A DNA stretch of 36,329 nucleotides from CAMLDH01 sp966250375 (GTDB lineage: Bacteria; Pseudomonadota; Gammaproteobacteria; Burkholderiales; Burkholderiaceae_D), in the NCBI GenBank assembly GCA_966250375.1, contig CBINHE010000045.1, positions 1 through 36,329 of the forward strand. The letters are read 5' to 3'. The notes beneath the pieces are model-generated. The model saw only the letters and a program-made list of their open reading frames with translations. It was not told the DNA's origin and did no database searches. The position numbers were made by a program, and so were the translations under genes. Shown here piece by piece: positions 9,136 to 16,948 of this stretch (position 1 is the first letter of the stretch; each line of letters opens with the position of its first letter).

Positions 9136-9151
9136 TCAAACAGCTGTTTGA
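9136..9151. promoter_or_regulatory. Probable TetR-family operator, perfect 16-bp palindrome
   Basis: TCAAACAGCTGTTTGA is a perfect inverted repeat located 44 bases before the TetR-type start, between the divergent bdhA and regulator genes. Its flank carries related half-sites (AACTGTTTT and AATGTTTGA at about 9165-9188), which could be a second, weaker site. TetR-family dimers bind palindromes of this size, commonly in their own promoter. Autoregulation, and possible control of bdhA, is inference. Confidence 0.55.
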
Positions 9152-9195
9152 TAGCATGCCAATCAACTGTTTTAAACGAATGTTTGATATTCATT

Positions 9196-9831
9196 ATGAT
9201 ACTGACTGCCCCCCCTGACGTTGCGCGTAACCGACTCCTTCACGTTGCTGCTGCAATGTTTACTGAGAACGGCTTCAAGGCGACTACCATCCGGAAAATA
9301 TGTGAGCGGGCTAACGTCAATGTCTCCATGGTCAATTACTACTTCCGTAGCAAGGAAGACCTGTATTTGGCCGTACTGGATTTCGCTCGTCAGCAAGAAA
9401 AGAAAGTGATCATCCATGAAACGGATGTGGCTGGCGAGAACATCCCGGCAACAGAAAAACTGCGCCGGACAATAGAAAACATGATGTTCAATCTTTTGAA
9501 GCCAGAAGGTTCGTCACTATTCACCCGACTTCTCGCATGGGAAATGGTCGAACCCTCGCCTGCAATCAAGATCATCGTTGAAAGAGATCTCAAGCCCGAG
9601 CATCAGTTCTTTGCCAGCCTCATACGGGACATCGCAGGTGACACTTTGAATGATGACGAGTTATTAAAATGCGTTTTCAGCATCATCGGGCAAGCTGTTT
9701 TTTATGCGCATTCCCGTCCAGTGCATGCACTTGTAGCGCCTCAAATCACTTATGACGATGCGGGCATAAGGCAGATTGCCGAGCATATCTATCGGTTCTC
9801 ATTGGCAGCGCTCAATGGTCTTCCTCACTGA
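9196..9831 (+). CDS. TetR/AcrR-family regulator, CecR (YbiH)-like C-terminus
   Basis: A 211-residue TetR-type repressor. The N-terminal helix-turn-helix covers about residues 10-52 (RNRLLHVAAAMFTENGFKAT, TIRKICERANVNVSMVNYYF, RSKEDLY). The ligand domain has the pattern LFTRLLAWEMVEPSPAIKII followed by an acidic-basic helix and AVFYAHSRP, as in the CecR/DUF1956 group, whose E. coli member responds to certain antibiotics. The frame opens at 9148, but ATG 9196 is preferred because family members start close to the DNA-binding helix and the 9148 ATG overlaps the likely operator. A Bcr/CflA exporter gene follows 135 bases downstream on the same strand, a common regulator-pump arrangement. Confidence 0.85.
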   Translation: MILTAPPDVARNRLLHVAAAMFTENGFKATTIRKICERANVNVSMVNYYFRSKEDLYLAVLDFARQQEKKVIIHETDVAGENIPATEKLRRTIENMMFNLLKPEGSSLFTRLLAWEMVEPSPAIKIIVERDLKPEHQFFASLIRDIAGDTLNDDELLKCVFSIIGQAVFYAHSRPVHALVAPQITYDDAGIRQIAEHIYRFSLAALNGLPH

Positions 9832-9966
9832 ATGGAGAAGGTGTGAGCCACGGCGTGCCTGAAACTTAAGCACCAACCAATCTACTTTGATTTGTACGCG
9901 AAGCTTTTTATCCAAGTAGTCCAGCAGGCATATAACGAGCTACCCAACATTCACAAAAGGTTGCAA

Positions 9967-11157
9967 ATGAACACTGGAATTTTGACCCTCATTTTAGGGG
10001 GGCTGGCCATGGTCGGCCCTTTCGCAATAGACACCTATTTACCGTCCTTCCAGGCGATTGCACAGCATTTCGATGTAAGCTCGACCATGGTGCAACAAAC
10101 GCTCAGCATCTATCTGTTTGCGTTTTCGCTCATGAATCTGCTCTACGGAACGCTCTCGGATTCCTTCGGCCGACGCCCCGTGATCCTTTTATCCTTGCTG
10201 ATGTTTACCATCGCCTCGATTGGCGCGGCCCTGACCCCCAGTTTCACTTGGTTGCTTATTTTCAGAGGGCTGCAAGGAGCATCGGCCGGTGCCGGCATGG
10301 TTGTTGGGCAGGCTATCGTGCGTGACCGACTCGATGGCGCAGCGGCGCAGCGGATGGTGGCCAATATCATGATGGTGTTTGGGATTGCTCCCGCTATTGC
10401 CCCGGTGATCGGCGGCTTTCTGCATGTCGCTTTCGGTTGGCGCTCGAGCTTTGTGTTCATGGCCGCCATCACACTTATCCTATTCGTTGTTTGTCTGCGT
10501 GGCCTGCCGGAGAGTTTGGATCGTGAATCAAGAAACTCCTTTCACCTGATACGTATTGCTGGCAACTATTGGACAGCCATCCAACATCCACAGTTTCTGT
10601 TGAGTTCATTGGCTATCGGGTTTGCCTTCGGGGGCTTCGCGCTTTACATTTCGTCAGCGGCCAATTTCGTGATGGAGGTGTTGCATCTGCCTGAGACTGC
10701 GTTCGCATGGTTGTTTTTACCTATGGTCGGAGGGATGATTATCGGTTCAGCCGTGGGTGGGAAATTGGCGCATAGGGTGACAGCCACAACGATGATTCGT
10801 CAGGGTTTCATCATCATGGCTGTCGCGACGCTGGTCAATCTTTCCTACACTCGATTTTTTGTCGCCTCCGTACCTTGGGCCGTTTTTCCAATCATGCTCT
10901 ACACGTTTGGCGTGGCTTTGGCGCTGCCTGGCATGACAGTGATAGTCCTCGGCATTTTTCCGAAAATGCGCGGCTTGGCTGCATCCTTGCAGAATTTTAT
11001 CCAGATGCTGATTTTCGCTTTGGTATCTGGTTTTGTCGCCCCAATGCTCTTTGACAGCGCTTTCAAACTGGCTGCGGGAGTGGCTGCCGGTATGGCGTTA
11101 AGTTTTGGCTGCTGGGGGCTGGGCGCGGTATGGGGTAAAAGACACGCATCTGTTTAG
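9967..11157 (+). CDS. Bcr/CflA-family multidrug efflux transporter (MFS)
   Basis: A 396-residue major facilitator protein with 12 predicted helices. Helix 1 carries the Bcr-type PFAIDTYLPSF, and the helix 2-3 loop has the MFS motif A (GTLSDSFGRRP, residues 61-71). Helix 4 has FRGLQGASAGAGMVVGQAIV, with the conserved arginine in R-D-R after it, and helix 5 has GIAPAIAPVIGGFL (motif C). It should export drugs by proton antiport across the inner membrane. The frame opens upstream at 9892, but ATG 9967 begins the first helix and has AAAAGG six bases before it. The TetR/CecR-type gene immediately upstream is the likely regulator. It is convergent with the glycosyltransferase; the 102 bases between show no clear terminator. 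Confidence 0.9.
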   Translation: MNTGILTLILGGLAMVGPFAIDTYLPSFQAIAQHFDVSSTMVQQTLSIYLFAFSLMNLLYGTLSDSFGRRPVILLSLLMFTIASIGAALTPSFTWLLIFRGLQGASAGAGMVVGQAIVRDRLDGAAAQRMVANIMMVFGIAPAIAPVIGGFLHVAFGWRSSFVFMAAITLILFVVCLRGLPESLDRESRNSFHLIRIAGNYWTAIQHPQFLLSSLAIGFAFGGFALYISSAANFVMEVLHLPETAFAWLFLPMVGGMIIGSAVGGKLAHRVTATTMIRQGFIIMAVATLVNLSYTRFFVASVPWAVFPIMLYTFGVALALPGMTVIVLGIFPKMRGLAASLQNFIQMLIFALVSGFVAPMLFDSAFKLAAGVAAGMALSFGCWGLGAVWGKRHASV

Positions 11158-11259
11158 CTTGAAAGAACCATGTCAAGGGCGATTGATTCCTGATCCACTC
11201 GTTCAGCGCAAGCGGGAGAGGGAGTCAAACCGCGTTCCATTACCCCACCAGCATGGCAC

Positions 11260-12594
11260 TTATACAGGTTCGCAAACCCCTCTATTGAGAATGCCCATGT
11301 GCGCGAGTATGTTGTTCGTCATATTGTCCACACTGAATCGTGCTGCAATCGCGCGCGTGTTTTCAGCAAGCGCCCGATAGAGTTCTTTATCGACGAGCAA
11401 TCGCTCAAGCTGCCTTGCTACATCCCCGCTATCCCAGGTTTTGAAGGTCAATCCACCGGCCTTTTCGCCTTGGCGAATCACCTCGCCGATGCCACCATAG
11501 TCCGGAACGAGAACCGGGGTCCCATGACTCATTGCTTCGGCGACCACCAAACCAAAAGGTTCTCGGTTGACGGAGGGGTAGACGACACAATGGCTGTGAG
11601 CGTACAGCGCATCGCGGATCTGGGGCGAAACGGAACCGGCATGGTGAATGGTGAGACCCAGATGTTCGCCGAGGTCACCCACTACTTTGCGATAGGACTC
11701 TCCTTTTGCGGTTGATCCACAAATGACAAGCTGCATCGATATTTTTCGCGTTGCGAGCAGTCTGGCCGCGTACAGCAGTAAATCAATGCCCTTCTCGGTG
11801 TCTTGGCGCCCAAGATACAACACAATCGGCTTACCTTCCACCAAGCTTGGAAAGACGGATTGCAGTTCGGCAAAGCGTGATTTCTCTTCCCGTTTGGGAA
11901 GTTCGATACCGTTATAGACGACTTGCAACTGGGATTGGGGTACGTTCATCTCGTCGACGATACGCTCCACATAGTCGTGGCTTACCACGATGGACGGCCA
12001 GGAGGAGTGTCGCAGTACGTTGTTGAGCCGCTCGCAATAGGCGTCCAGCAGTCCGAGACGTCGCGCGTGCGCAGCGAATTGCTCATCTCCCTGAAACGTC
12101 AGCAGGTAGTCGAAGGGGCGATCGCTCAGCATCTTTGCTGCCAAGGCGAGTGGCCCAATCGAGGCGAAACTCATCATGAGGTGGGTCACCTTATCCTGGT
12201 CGATGAAATTGAGCAGCCGTTGTGCGAGCAGCGTGTCCGTGAGAGGGTGCTCATAGAGCGCCCGGACAAGATTTTCGAGAAGTCGATCGACATAGCCGCT
12301 GCGCCCCTGAATAATCCGAAGACGGACGCTTTTCGGCAAGAGAAACAGGAGTGGACCTATCACTCTGTCGAGAAATTCGGACGGTTGTTGAAAGTGGTAA
12401 CGCGTTCCATAGCAGAGCATTCTCTGCTCAATTCCCGGGTCCGCCAGTTCCTTGTTCCATTCCATCATCCAATAGACCGTGACCTTGTAACCACGACGGT
12501 GCAACGCATTGGCGAGCGCAAGATCGCGCACAGTGGAACCAAGATAGTCGCCACTGCCCATCGTGACGAAAGCGAAACTTTGTGAGCGTTGCAT
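11260..12594 (-). CDS. Glycosyltransferase family 4 protein
   Basis: A 444-residue GT-B glycosyltransferase of the GT4 type. The N-terminal Rossmann half begins MQRSQSFAFVTMGSGDYLGS. The C-terminal half has IVLYLGRQDTEKGIDLLLYA, then the donor-binding EPFGLVVAEAMSHG at about residue 345, with the EX7E glutamates at 345 and 353, and GTPVLVPDYGGIGEVI. It should transfer a sugar from a nucleotide-sugar donor with retention; donor and acceptor are not visible. The frame opens at 12747, but 12594 is chosen because GGAGAG lies six bases upstream and the extension reads across a repeat. It is last in the leftward gene set, separated from the outer-membrane gene by 243 bases holding a MITE-like repeat and a hairpin, so its link to the lipid locus is less certain than that of the other genes. 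Confidence 0.88.
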   Translation of the reverse strand: MQRSQSFAFVTMGSGDYLGSTVRDLALANALHRRGYKVTVYWMMEWNKELADPGIEQRMLCYGTRYHFQQPSEFLDRVIGPLLFLLPKSVRLRIIQGRSGYVDRLLENLVRALYEHPLTDTLLAQRLLNFIDQDKVTHLMMSFASIGPLALAAKMLSDRPFDYLLTFQGDEQFAAHARRLGLLDAYCERLNNVLRHSSWPSIVVSHDYVERIVDEMNVPQSQLQVVYNGIELPKREEKSRFAELQSVFPSLVEGKPIVLYLGRQDTEKGIDLLLYAARLLATRKISMQLVICGSTAKGESYRKVVGDLGEHLGLTIHHAGSVSPQIRDALYAHSHCVVYPSVNREPFGLVVAEAMSHGTPVLVPDYGGIGEVIRQGEKAGGLTFKTWDSGDVARQLERLLVDKELYRALAENTRAIAARFSVDNMTNNILAHMGILNRGVCEPV

Positions 12595-12623
12595 GATAAC
12601 TCTCCATTGAGGAAGCCAGCGAT

Positions 12624-12776
12624 AAGGAACGTGTACGGAATAATTTGGACGCGGCAGGCGGGATGGTGAAACAGGGAATTCGTGAAGCACAGCTCCACGC
12701 CTGCGCAACGGCATCGCCTTGCAAAGCGCCCGCCTGCCGCGAGACAAATCGGGAAGTTATTCCGTGCACGTTCCTT
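12624..12776. repeat. 153-bp inverted-repeat element (MITE-like)
   Basis: The left arm (12624-12662) begins AAGGAACGTGTACGGAATAA and ends GCGGCAGGCGGG. The right arm (12729-12776) begins CCCGCCTGCCGC and ends TTATTCCGTGCACGTTCCTT. The terminal 20 bases pair with one mismatch and the inner 12 pair perfectly, separated by a looser stretch that is 9 bases longer on the right. No open frame fills the 66-base centre. The element lies between the outer-membrane barrel gene and the glycosyltransferase. It could fold in the transcript and reduce expression of the downstream gene. Confidence 0.7.
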
Positions 12777-12809
12777 GGCTACGCGATCCTTGAAAGCAGA
12801 CTGTTTATT

Positions 12810-12836
12810 CTGGTAGCGGCATTGCTGCCGCTCCAG
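12810..12836 (-). terminator. Hairpin just past the outer-membrane gene, possible terminator
   Basis: Read leftward, CTGG-AGCGGCA-gcaa-TGCCGCT-a-CCAG folds into a 7-bp GC-rich stem with a 4-base loop, extended by CTGG/CCAG. It begins one base after the stop of the barrel gene. No run of T follows, so an intrinsic terminator is not certain; it may instead stabilise the 3' end. Confidence 0.4.
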
Positions 12837-12837
12837 A

Positions 12838-14085
12838 CTAAAAAGTGTACGAAGCGCCGATAAATGCGGAACGCCGCAGCAAGCTGCCGAACTCGCTGCT
12901 CCGTCCGCCTCTGTAAAAAGTCGGGACAAAATACAATTGCCAGTGTTGGCCTAGTTCATATTCAAGATTGGCGATGATCTGATTGGAGCTATCGTCAATA
13001 TTTTTGACCAGCCGCACGACCAGATTCATGTTGCCGCCGATCTTGGTATCAACGTACTGCAACATGGCATAGCGTCTTCGCACGAGAGGATGACGCGGAT
13101 CCAGCGCCACCGTCTGTTGCGCCAGGCATTGCTCGATGCGCGTGAGGACGCAGCCATTGTTGTTATGAAAATATTCGAGTGTGATCGTCGGTCCGACTTC
13201 GAGGGTGTAGGCACCGCCTACAAGGACCTGATAATCGTTTTTCGTGGTGGGCGGGGCATTCTTCGCTTTCTTTGCGCCGCTGCCCTCGGTGTACAACAGC
13301 AGGGCGTCGGAGGCATTCCATCCTCCAAAAAAGCCGAGGCGGTTCCGGTCTTGCTGACGATGCGATGCAATCACGGAGAAGTAATGCCCATCGCCGGTAT
13401 AGTCCAGTTTTGCGGCATAGTTTTTCCGGAAAGGAGCATCTTGGAAAGCGGGGTTTTGGAAAGGGTTTTGTTCCAGTCGGCCGGCCCTGGTGTTCGCAAT
13501 CAGCGACACGGTCAATGCCGAATTCGGGATTGCCACTAATCGCGCGTAATCCGTGCCACCCAGTTCAAGGTAGGGATTGTTTTTTCCATTGTTGGCATTG
13601 AATGGATTGGAGGGCGAGAGCAGTGCGGATGGGCCCCACTGCAGGTTTTCCCGACCATAATTCGCCAACAGTTTGTCTGTAATGCGGTACCGGACAAATC
13701 CTTCGTTGATGAAGGATTCGTGGGTGGTGTCGCTGCTGCTGGCGCCGGCGCCAAAATCGACCTTGCTTCGAGCGTACTGAAATCGGGGCTTGAGGCCGAA
13801 TTCGAATTGGCGGAAGTGCAGATTAAAATCCGGCCGGAAGTCGAGTTCTGCCTGGCGTCTTGGAATCCGCAGGATGTTTCCTGGATTCAGTGGCGCGTCA
13901 TCCCTGATACTCTGCGCGATGCCGAAGCCGAGAATGTTGATTCGTGAGTCGAACCCGCTGCGCAGTTCTTCGCCGAATGTTGCGGAGTCCGCTTCTGTTT
14001 CTGTCGTGTCCGTAGCCGCTTGAGCAGGAAGGGCGAAGCTTAAACTGAGTGTCAAAGCTGAAAGTGTGCATAAACTGTATTTCAT
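12838..14085 (-). CDS. Outer-membrane beta-barrel protein of the lipid locus
   Basis: A 415-residue protein. A clear signal peptide (MKYSLCTLSALTLSLSFALPAQA, cleavage after residue 23) precedes a region dominated by alternating strands, e.g. FEFGLKPRFQYARSKVDFG, YRITDKLLANYGRENLQWGP and HWQLYFVPTFYRGG. It ends in FIGASYTF with the terminal phenylalanine of outer-membrane barrels. The loop sequence QWGPSALLSPSNPFNANNG is notable; I would place it loosely near DUF1302/alginate-export-like barrels but cannot name a family. It follows the LolA-like gene by 7 bases, so the two are translated together. The context suggests it receives or passes the product delivered by the ABC transporter and LolA-like protein. 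Confidence 0.75.
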   Translation of the reverse strand: MKYSLCTLSALTLSLSFALPAQAATDTTETEADSATFGEELRSGFDSRINILGFGIAQSIRDDAPLNPGNILRIPRRQAELDFRPDFNLHFRQFEFGLKPRFQYARSKVDFGAGASSSDTTHESFINEGFVRYRITDKLLANYGRENLQWGPSALLSPSNPFNANNGKNNPYLELGGTDYARLVAIPNSALTVSLIANTRAGRLEQNPFQNPAFQDAPFRKNYAAKLDYTGDGHYFSVIASHRQQDRNRLGFFGGWNASDALLLYTEGSGAKKAKNAPPTTKNDYQVLVGGAYTLEVGPTITLEYFHNNNGCVLTRIEQCLAQQTVALDPRHPLVRRRYAMLQYVDTKIGGNMNLVVRLVKNIDDSSNQIIANLEYELGQHWQLYFVPTFYRGGRSSEFGSLLRRSAFIGASYTF

Positions 14086-14092
14086 TTTTTTC

Positions 14093-14845
14093 TTATCTCA
14101 TGAATAAATTTAAGTCGAAGACATAGTCGGCCAAGGGGCCGATGTGAGGATTGCGCAAGCTGAGGTAGGTGACCGATCCGTTCATCAGCTCGCTACGTAT
14201 GGTGATTTTTGATACGAACGGTCGTTTTTTACCGCCCACATGGACGAAGTTGTCGTAGTCCATGGTGGCGGATTTGAATTTCTTGCCAGATACCGTGAAG
14301 TACTCGGCCTTTATGCCGACCAGCCGTTTTTTGGATATCCAATACTTGATTCGGTCGTAAGTGGCTTTGTCGCTTTTTGCTTTGAGGTCGAAGACGTAGC
14401 AGTTTTCGCCGTCGTTAACCTCTTCATCGGGGAGTGGAGTGGCATCGTAATTGACTGCGTAGTTCGTCGATGCAATATCGCCGTAGGAGGCGTCGCCCAT
14501 GAGTTTCTGCCGCTGCGAAATGGGGATGGGTTTGTTGAGCCCTTGCTTGTAGAACCACATGCTGGTGTTGAGCATGAGCAGCTTGTTGCCTTTGTATTTC
14601 GGAGGGGCAAGGCTGGTTCCCGAGATGTTGAAACCGCGCGCTTTGATGTCATACGTCAAGCTGTCCGTAACACGCTGATCCTCGGTGGACTCGATTGTCA
14701 CTTTCCACGCAATGCCGGAGAAGCTGCCGCGCGCCTCATCCGCCGTCTTCAGAATCTCTGTTGTTGTTAACTTCGCATGGACGTGACTTGTCGCCAGCAA
14801 GTTCGCCAGAAGGACTAATGCAATGCAACTATTTTTTCGTATCAT
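14093..14845 (-). CDS. LolA-like outer-membrane lipoprotein-sorting protein
   Basis: A 250-residue periplasmic protein. The signal peptide is residues 1-24 (SCIALVLLANLLATSHVHA). The mature chain starts KLTTTEILKTADEARGSFSG and consists of strands such as LLMLNTSMWFYKQGLNKPIP, YDRIKYWISKKRLVGIKAEY and FKSATMDYDNFVHVGG. This is the LolA-like family usually annotated as outer membrane lipoprotein-sorting protein. An 11-strand half-barrel in this fold cradles acyl chains. The family is often encoded beside MMPL or LolE-type exporters, not with the housekeeping lol genes. AAGGA about seven bases before the ATG supports the start, and the permease gene ends 21 bases upstream. It probably carries a lipid product, or a lipoprotein bearing it, across the periplasm. 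Confidence 0.85.
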   Translation of the reverse strand: MIRKNSCIALVLLANLLATSHVHAKLTTTEILKTADEARGSFSGIAWKVTIESTEDQRVTDSLTYDIKARGFNISGTSLAPPKYKGNKLLMLNTSMWFYKQGLNKPIPISQRQKLMGDASYGDIASTNYAVNYDATPLPDEEVNDGENCYVFDLKAKSDKATYDRIKYWISKKRLVGIKAEYFTVSGKKFKSATMDYDNFVHVGGKKRPFVSKITIRSELMNGSVTYLSLRNPHIGPLADYVFDLNLFMR

Positions 14846-14866
14846 TTCCTCATCCTTTTCTTTCGC

Positions 14867-16117
14867 TCAGGCATAACCCAAAGCGTTAGTGATTTCCATG
14901 CGTGCAGCTTTGCGCGCAGGAAGGATTGCCGAAAGCAATGACAGCAGCAGCAAGAGCAGCACGCTGTAGAACCAGTATTCCGACACCATATGAATTTGCA
15001 GGGGGACCTCGCGGGTGATTTGCGGCGGAATCCAGGTGGGGCGCAGCAGGTCGATGATATTGACGACGAAGAGGGTGAGAGCGACGCCAAGCAGTGAGCC
15101 GAAGCTGCCAAGGGCCATGCTTTCCAGTGAAAACAATGCGACGATTCCGGTGCGCTTCATACCCAGGGCGCGCAGAGTGCCGATTTCCCGCGTGCGTTCC
15201 ATGACCGCCATGGTCACTGTGTTGACAACGCTCATCACCACAATCGTGAATACGATCAGGAAGGTAATCAGAAAGATGACGTTGAACATTTTTTTTACTT
15301 TGGTATAAAACGGCGAGAGCTCGTTCCAGGTCTTGATTTCCAGCTTCAGGCCAGCGGCGGCGAACTCGGATGCCAGAAGCGTTCTCATGGCATAAGTCTG
15401 ATCGTTATTCTTCAAGAGCACGGTTAAACGATCTACACTCTTCGTGTCGTACAGATTTTGAGCAAATTGCAGGGGCACGGTCGCGAGTTTGTCTTCCAGT
15501 GCTTCGATTGGTGCATCGATGAATTGCCGCAGTTGGGCATCGAGCGCATTGATTTGCCCTGACACCGTAGGCGCCATCGCAACTGCGCTGGAACCGAGCT
15601 TCAGGCTCAACTGCTTCGCCAAGCCGTGGCTGACGCCGATGCCGTAGCCAACATCGTCCGCCAGAGGTTTGCCGTCATACAGCTTGACTTTTCCCATCGC
15701 ACCGCCAGCATGGCGTGAGATCTCCTGCATATCGGAGGGCACACGACCCGAAGCGACGAAAATGGTCGATACTTGCCCGTTACTTAGCAAACCGGAGATC
15801 TGCAACTGGGGCGTGGCAATGACAACTTCAGGATGCCGGGACAGTATCTTCTTGACGGCGTCAAGCTCTGGTCCGTTCAATAGATACAGGGTTGGATCGA
15901 GTTTTCCTTTGTCCAGAAAACCCTCTTTGAAAATCGTAAGATGGCCGTTCGCCTCGGCATAGATATAACTGTCCTTGAGGCTGGTGAAGATGTAGGCAGT
16001 AAAGCCGCCCAAGGCATTGACGGCGAGAAAACCCAGGGCGATGGCGGCGATGGTGAACAGCGACCGGCGTCCGTTCCTGAAGAGGTTTCTGACGGCGAGG
16101 TTGATCCAGGTCATCAT
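14867..16117 (-). CDS. ABC transporter permease, LolE/MacB (FtsX) type
   Basis: A 416-residue permease with the FtsX/MacB layout. TM1 (residues 17-43, FTIAAIALGFLAVNALGGF) is followed by a periplasmic domain of roughly 230 residues and three C-terminal helices (VIFLITFLIVFTIVVMSVVN, VALFSLESMALGSFGSLLGV, YSVLLLLLLSLLSAILPARK). The end PARKAARMEITNALGYA and the coupling element ERTREIGTLRALGMKR are typical. Such proteins do not form a channel; they use ATP to extract or push substrates such as lipoproteins at the inner membrane. Its ATG overlaps the ATPase stop by four bases (ATGA). Together with the LolA-like protein downstream it makes a Lol-like set inside a polyketide locus. Confidence 0.9.
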   Translation of the reverse strand: MMTWINLAVRNLFRNGRRSLFTIAAIALGFLAVNALGGFTAYIFTSLKDSYIYAEANGHLTIFKEGFLDKGKLDPTLYLLNGPELDAVKKILSRHPEVVIATPQLQISGLLSNGQVSTIFVASGRVPSDMQEISRHAGGAMGKVKLYDGKPLADDVGYGIGVSHGLAKQLSLKLGSSAVAMAPTVSGQINALDAQLRQFIDAPIEALEDKLATVPLQFAQNLYDTKSVDRLTVLLKNNDQTYAMRTLLASEFAAAGLKLEIKTWNELSPFYTKVKKMFNVIFLITFLIVFTIVVMSVVNTVTMAVMERTREIGTLRALGMKRTGIVALFSLESMALGSFGSLLGVALTLFVVNIIDLLRPTWIPPQITREVPLQIHMVSEYWFYSVLLLLLLSLLSAILPARKAARMEITNALGYA

Positions 16118-16851
16118 AAGCCCACCCCCGCCAGCCTGTCGGATTTCAGGGTCATCTTGCGGTCTTCAACGGCTTCGCCATCGCGCATCATGATTTGGCG
16201 GTCTACGCGGTCGAGCAAGCGCTCATCATGGGTGGAGAAGACAAAGGTTGTGCCCTCTCTTTTACTGATTTGCCGCATCAGGTCAATGACCTTGAGGGCG
16301 TTTTCCGAGTCGAGGTTGGCAGTCGGTTCGTCTGCAACGACCAAGGCTGGACTGGCGATGAGCGCGCGCGCAATCGCCACGCGCTGCTGCTGTCCACCGG
16401 ACAGCTTTGTCGGACGGTGCTCCATATGACTGGCCAGTCCTACTTCGGTCAGGCGTTTGATGGCCGCTTCCTTGGACAATCGGGACGATGGGTGTCCGAT
16501 TTGGAGCGGCAGCATGACGTTTTCCACGGCTGACAGCACCGGAATGAGATTAAATCCCTGGAAGATGAATCCAATGGATCGGTTGCGGGCTTCACTGCGT
16601 TGATCATCGGAGAGGGCGGCTGCGTCTTGCCCATTGAAGCGCACGGTACCAGAGGAGGGCGTATCGAGTAGCCCAATGAGATTGCACAAAGTGGACTTGC
16701 CTGAGCCGGACGGACCCCAGATGGCCACGAACTCGCCAGGATAGATGGTGAGATCAATGCCCTTGAGGGCAGTGATCTGGCCTTCCCCGAGCTGATAGTG
16801 TTTGATGACTCGACGCAATTCAATAAGAGGAGTCAAGGCAAGTATTGACAT
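16114..16851 (-). CDS. ABC transporter ATP-binding protein, LolD/MacB type
   Basis: A 245-residue ATPase with every motif intact: Walker A GPSGSGKST (46-54), Q-loop Gln98, signature LSGGQQQR (150-157), Walker B ALVVADE with Glu175, D-loop and switch His208. The closest type is the MacB/LolD group, which pairs with FtsX-type permeases. It powers the permease encoded next, with which it overlaps. AAGGAA seven bases ahead of ATG 16851 supports the start. The 97 bases separating it from the DH-PPTase gene show no terminator, so continued transcription from the PKS genes is likely. Confidence 0.94.
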   Translation of the reverse strand: MSILALTPLIELRRVIKHYQLGEGQITALKGIDLTIYPGEFVAIWGPSGSGKSTLCNLIGLLDTPSSGTVRFNGQDAAALSDDQRSEARNRSIGFIFQGFNLIPVLSAVENVMLPLQIGHPSSRLSKEAAIKRLTEVGLASHMEHRPTKLSGGQQQRVAIARALIASPALVVADEPTANLDSENALKVIDLMRQISKREGTTFVFSTHDERLLDRVDRQIMMRDGEAVEDRKMTLKSDRLAGVGL

Positions 16852-16948
16852 GTGCTGGTTCCTTGATGTTGTAAGCGGCCCGAATGGTGTCGAGCCAGGG
16901 TCGTTTCGTCAGCAGCTCTCAGGTCACAAATGAGAGGGCGCATAGGCG

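Noticed and set aside
11158..11259. Terminator between the convergent exporter and glycosyltransferase genes
   Set aside because: No stem followed by a T-run found on either strand.
12595..12747. 51-residue extension of the glycosyltransferase
   Set aside because: It passes through the inverted-repeat element and lacks a ribosome site; ATG 12594 has one.
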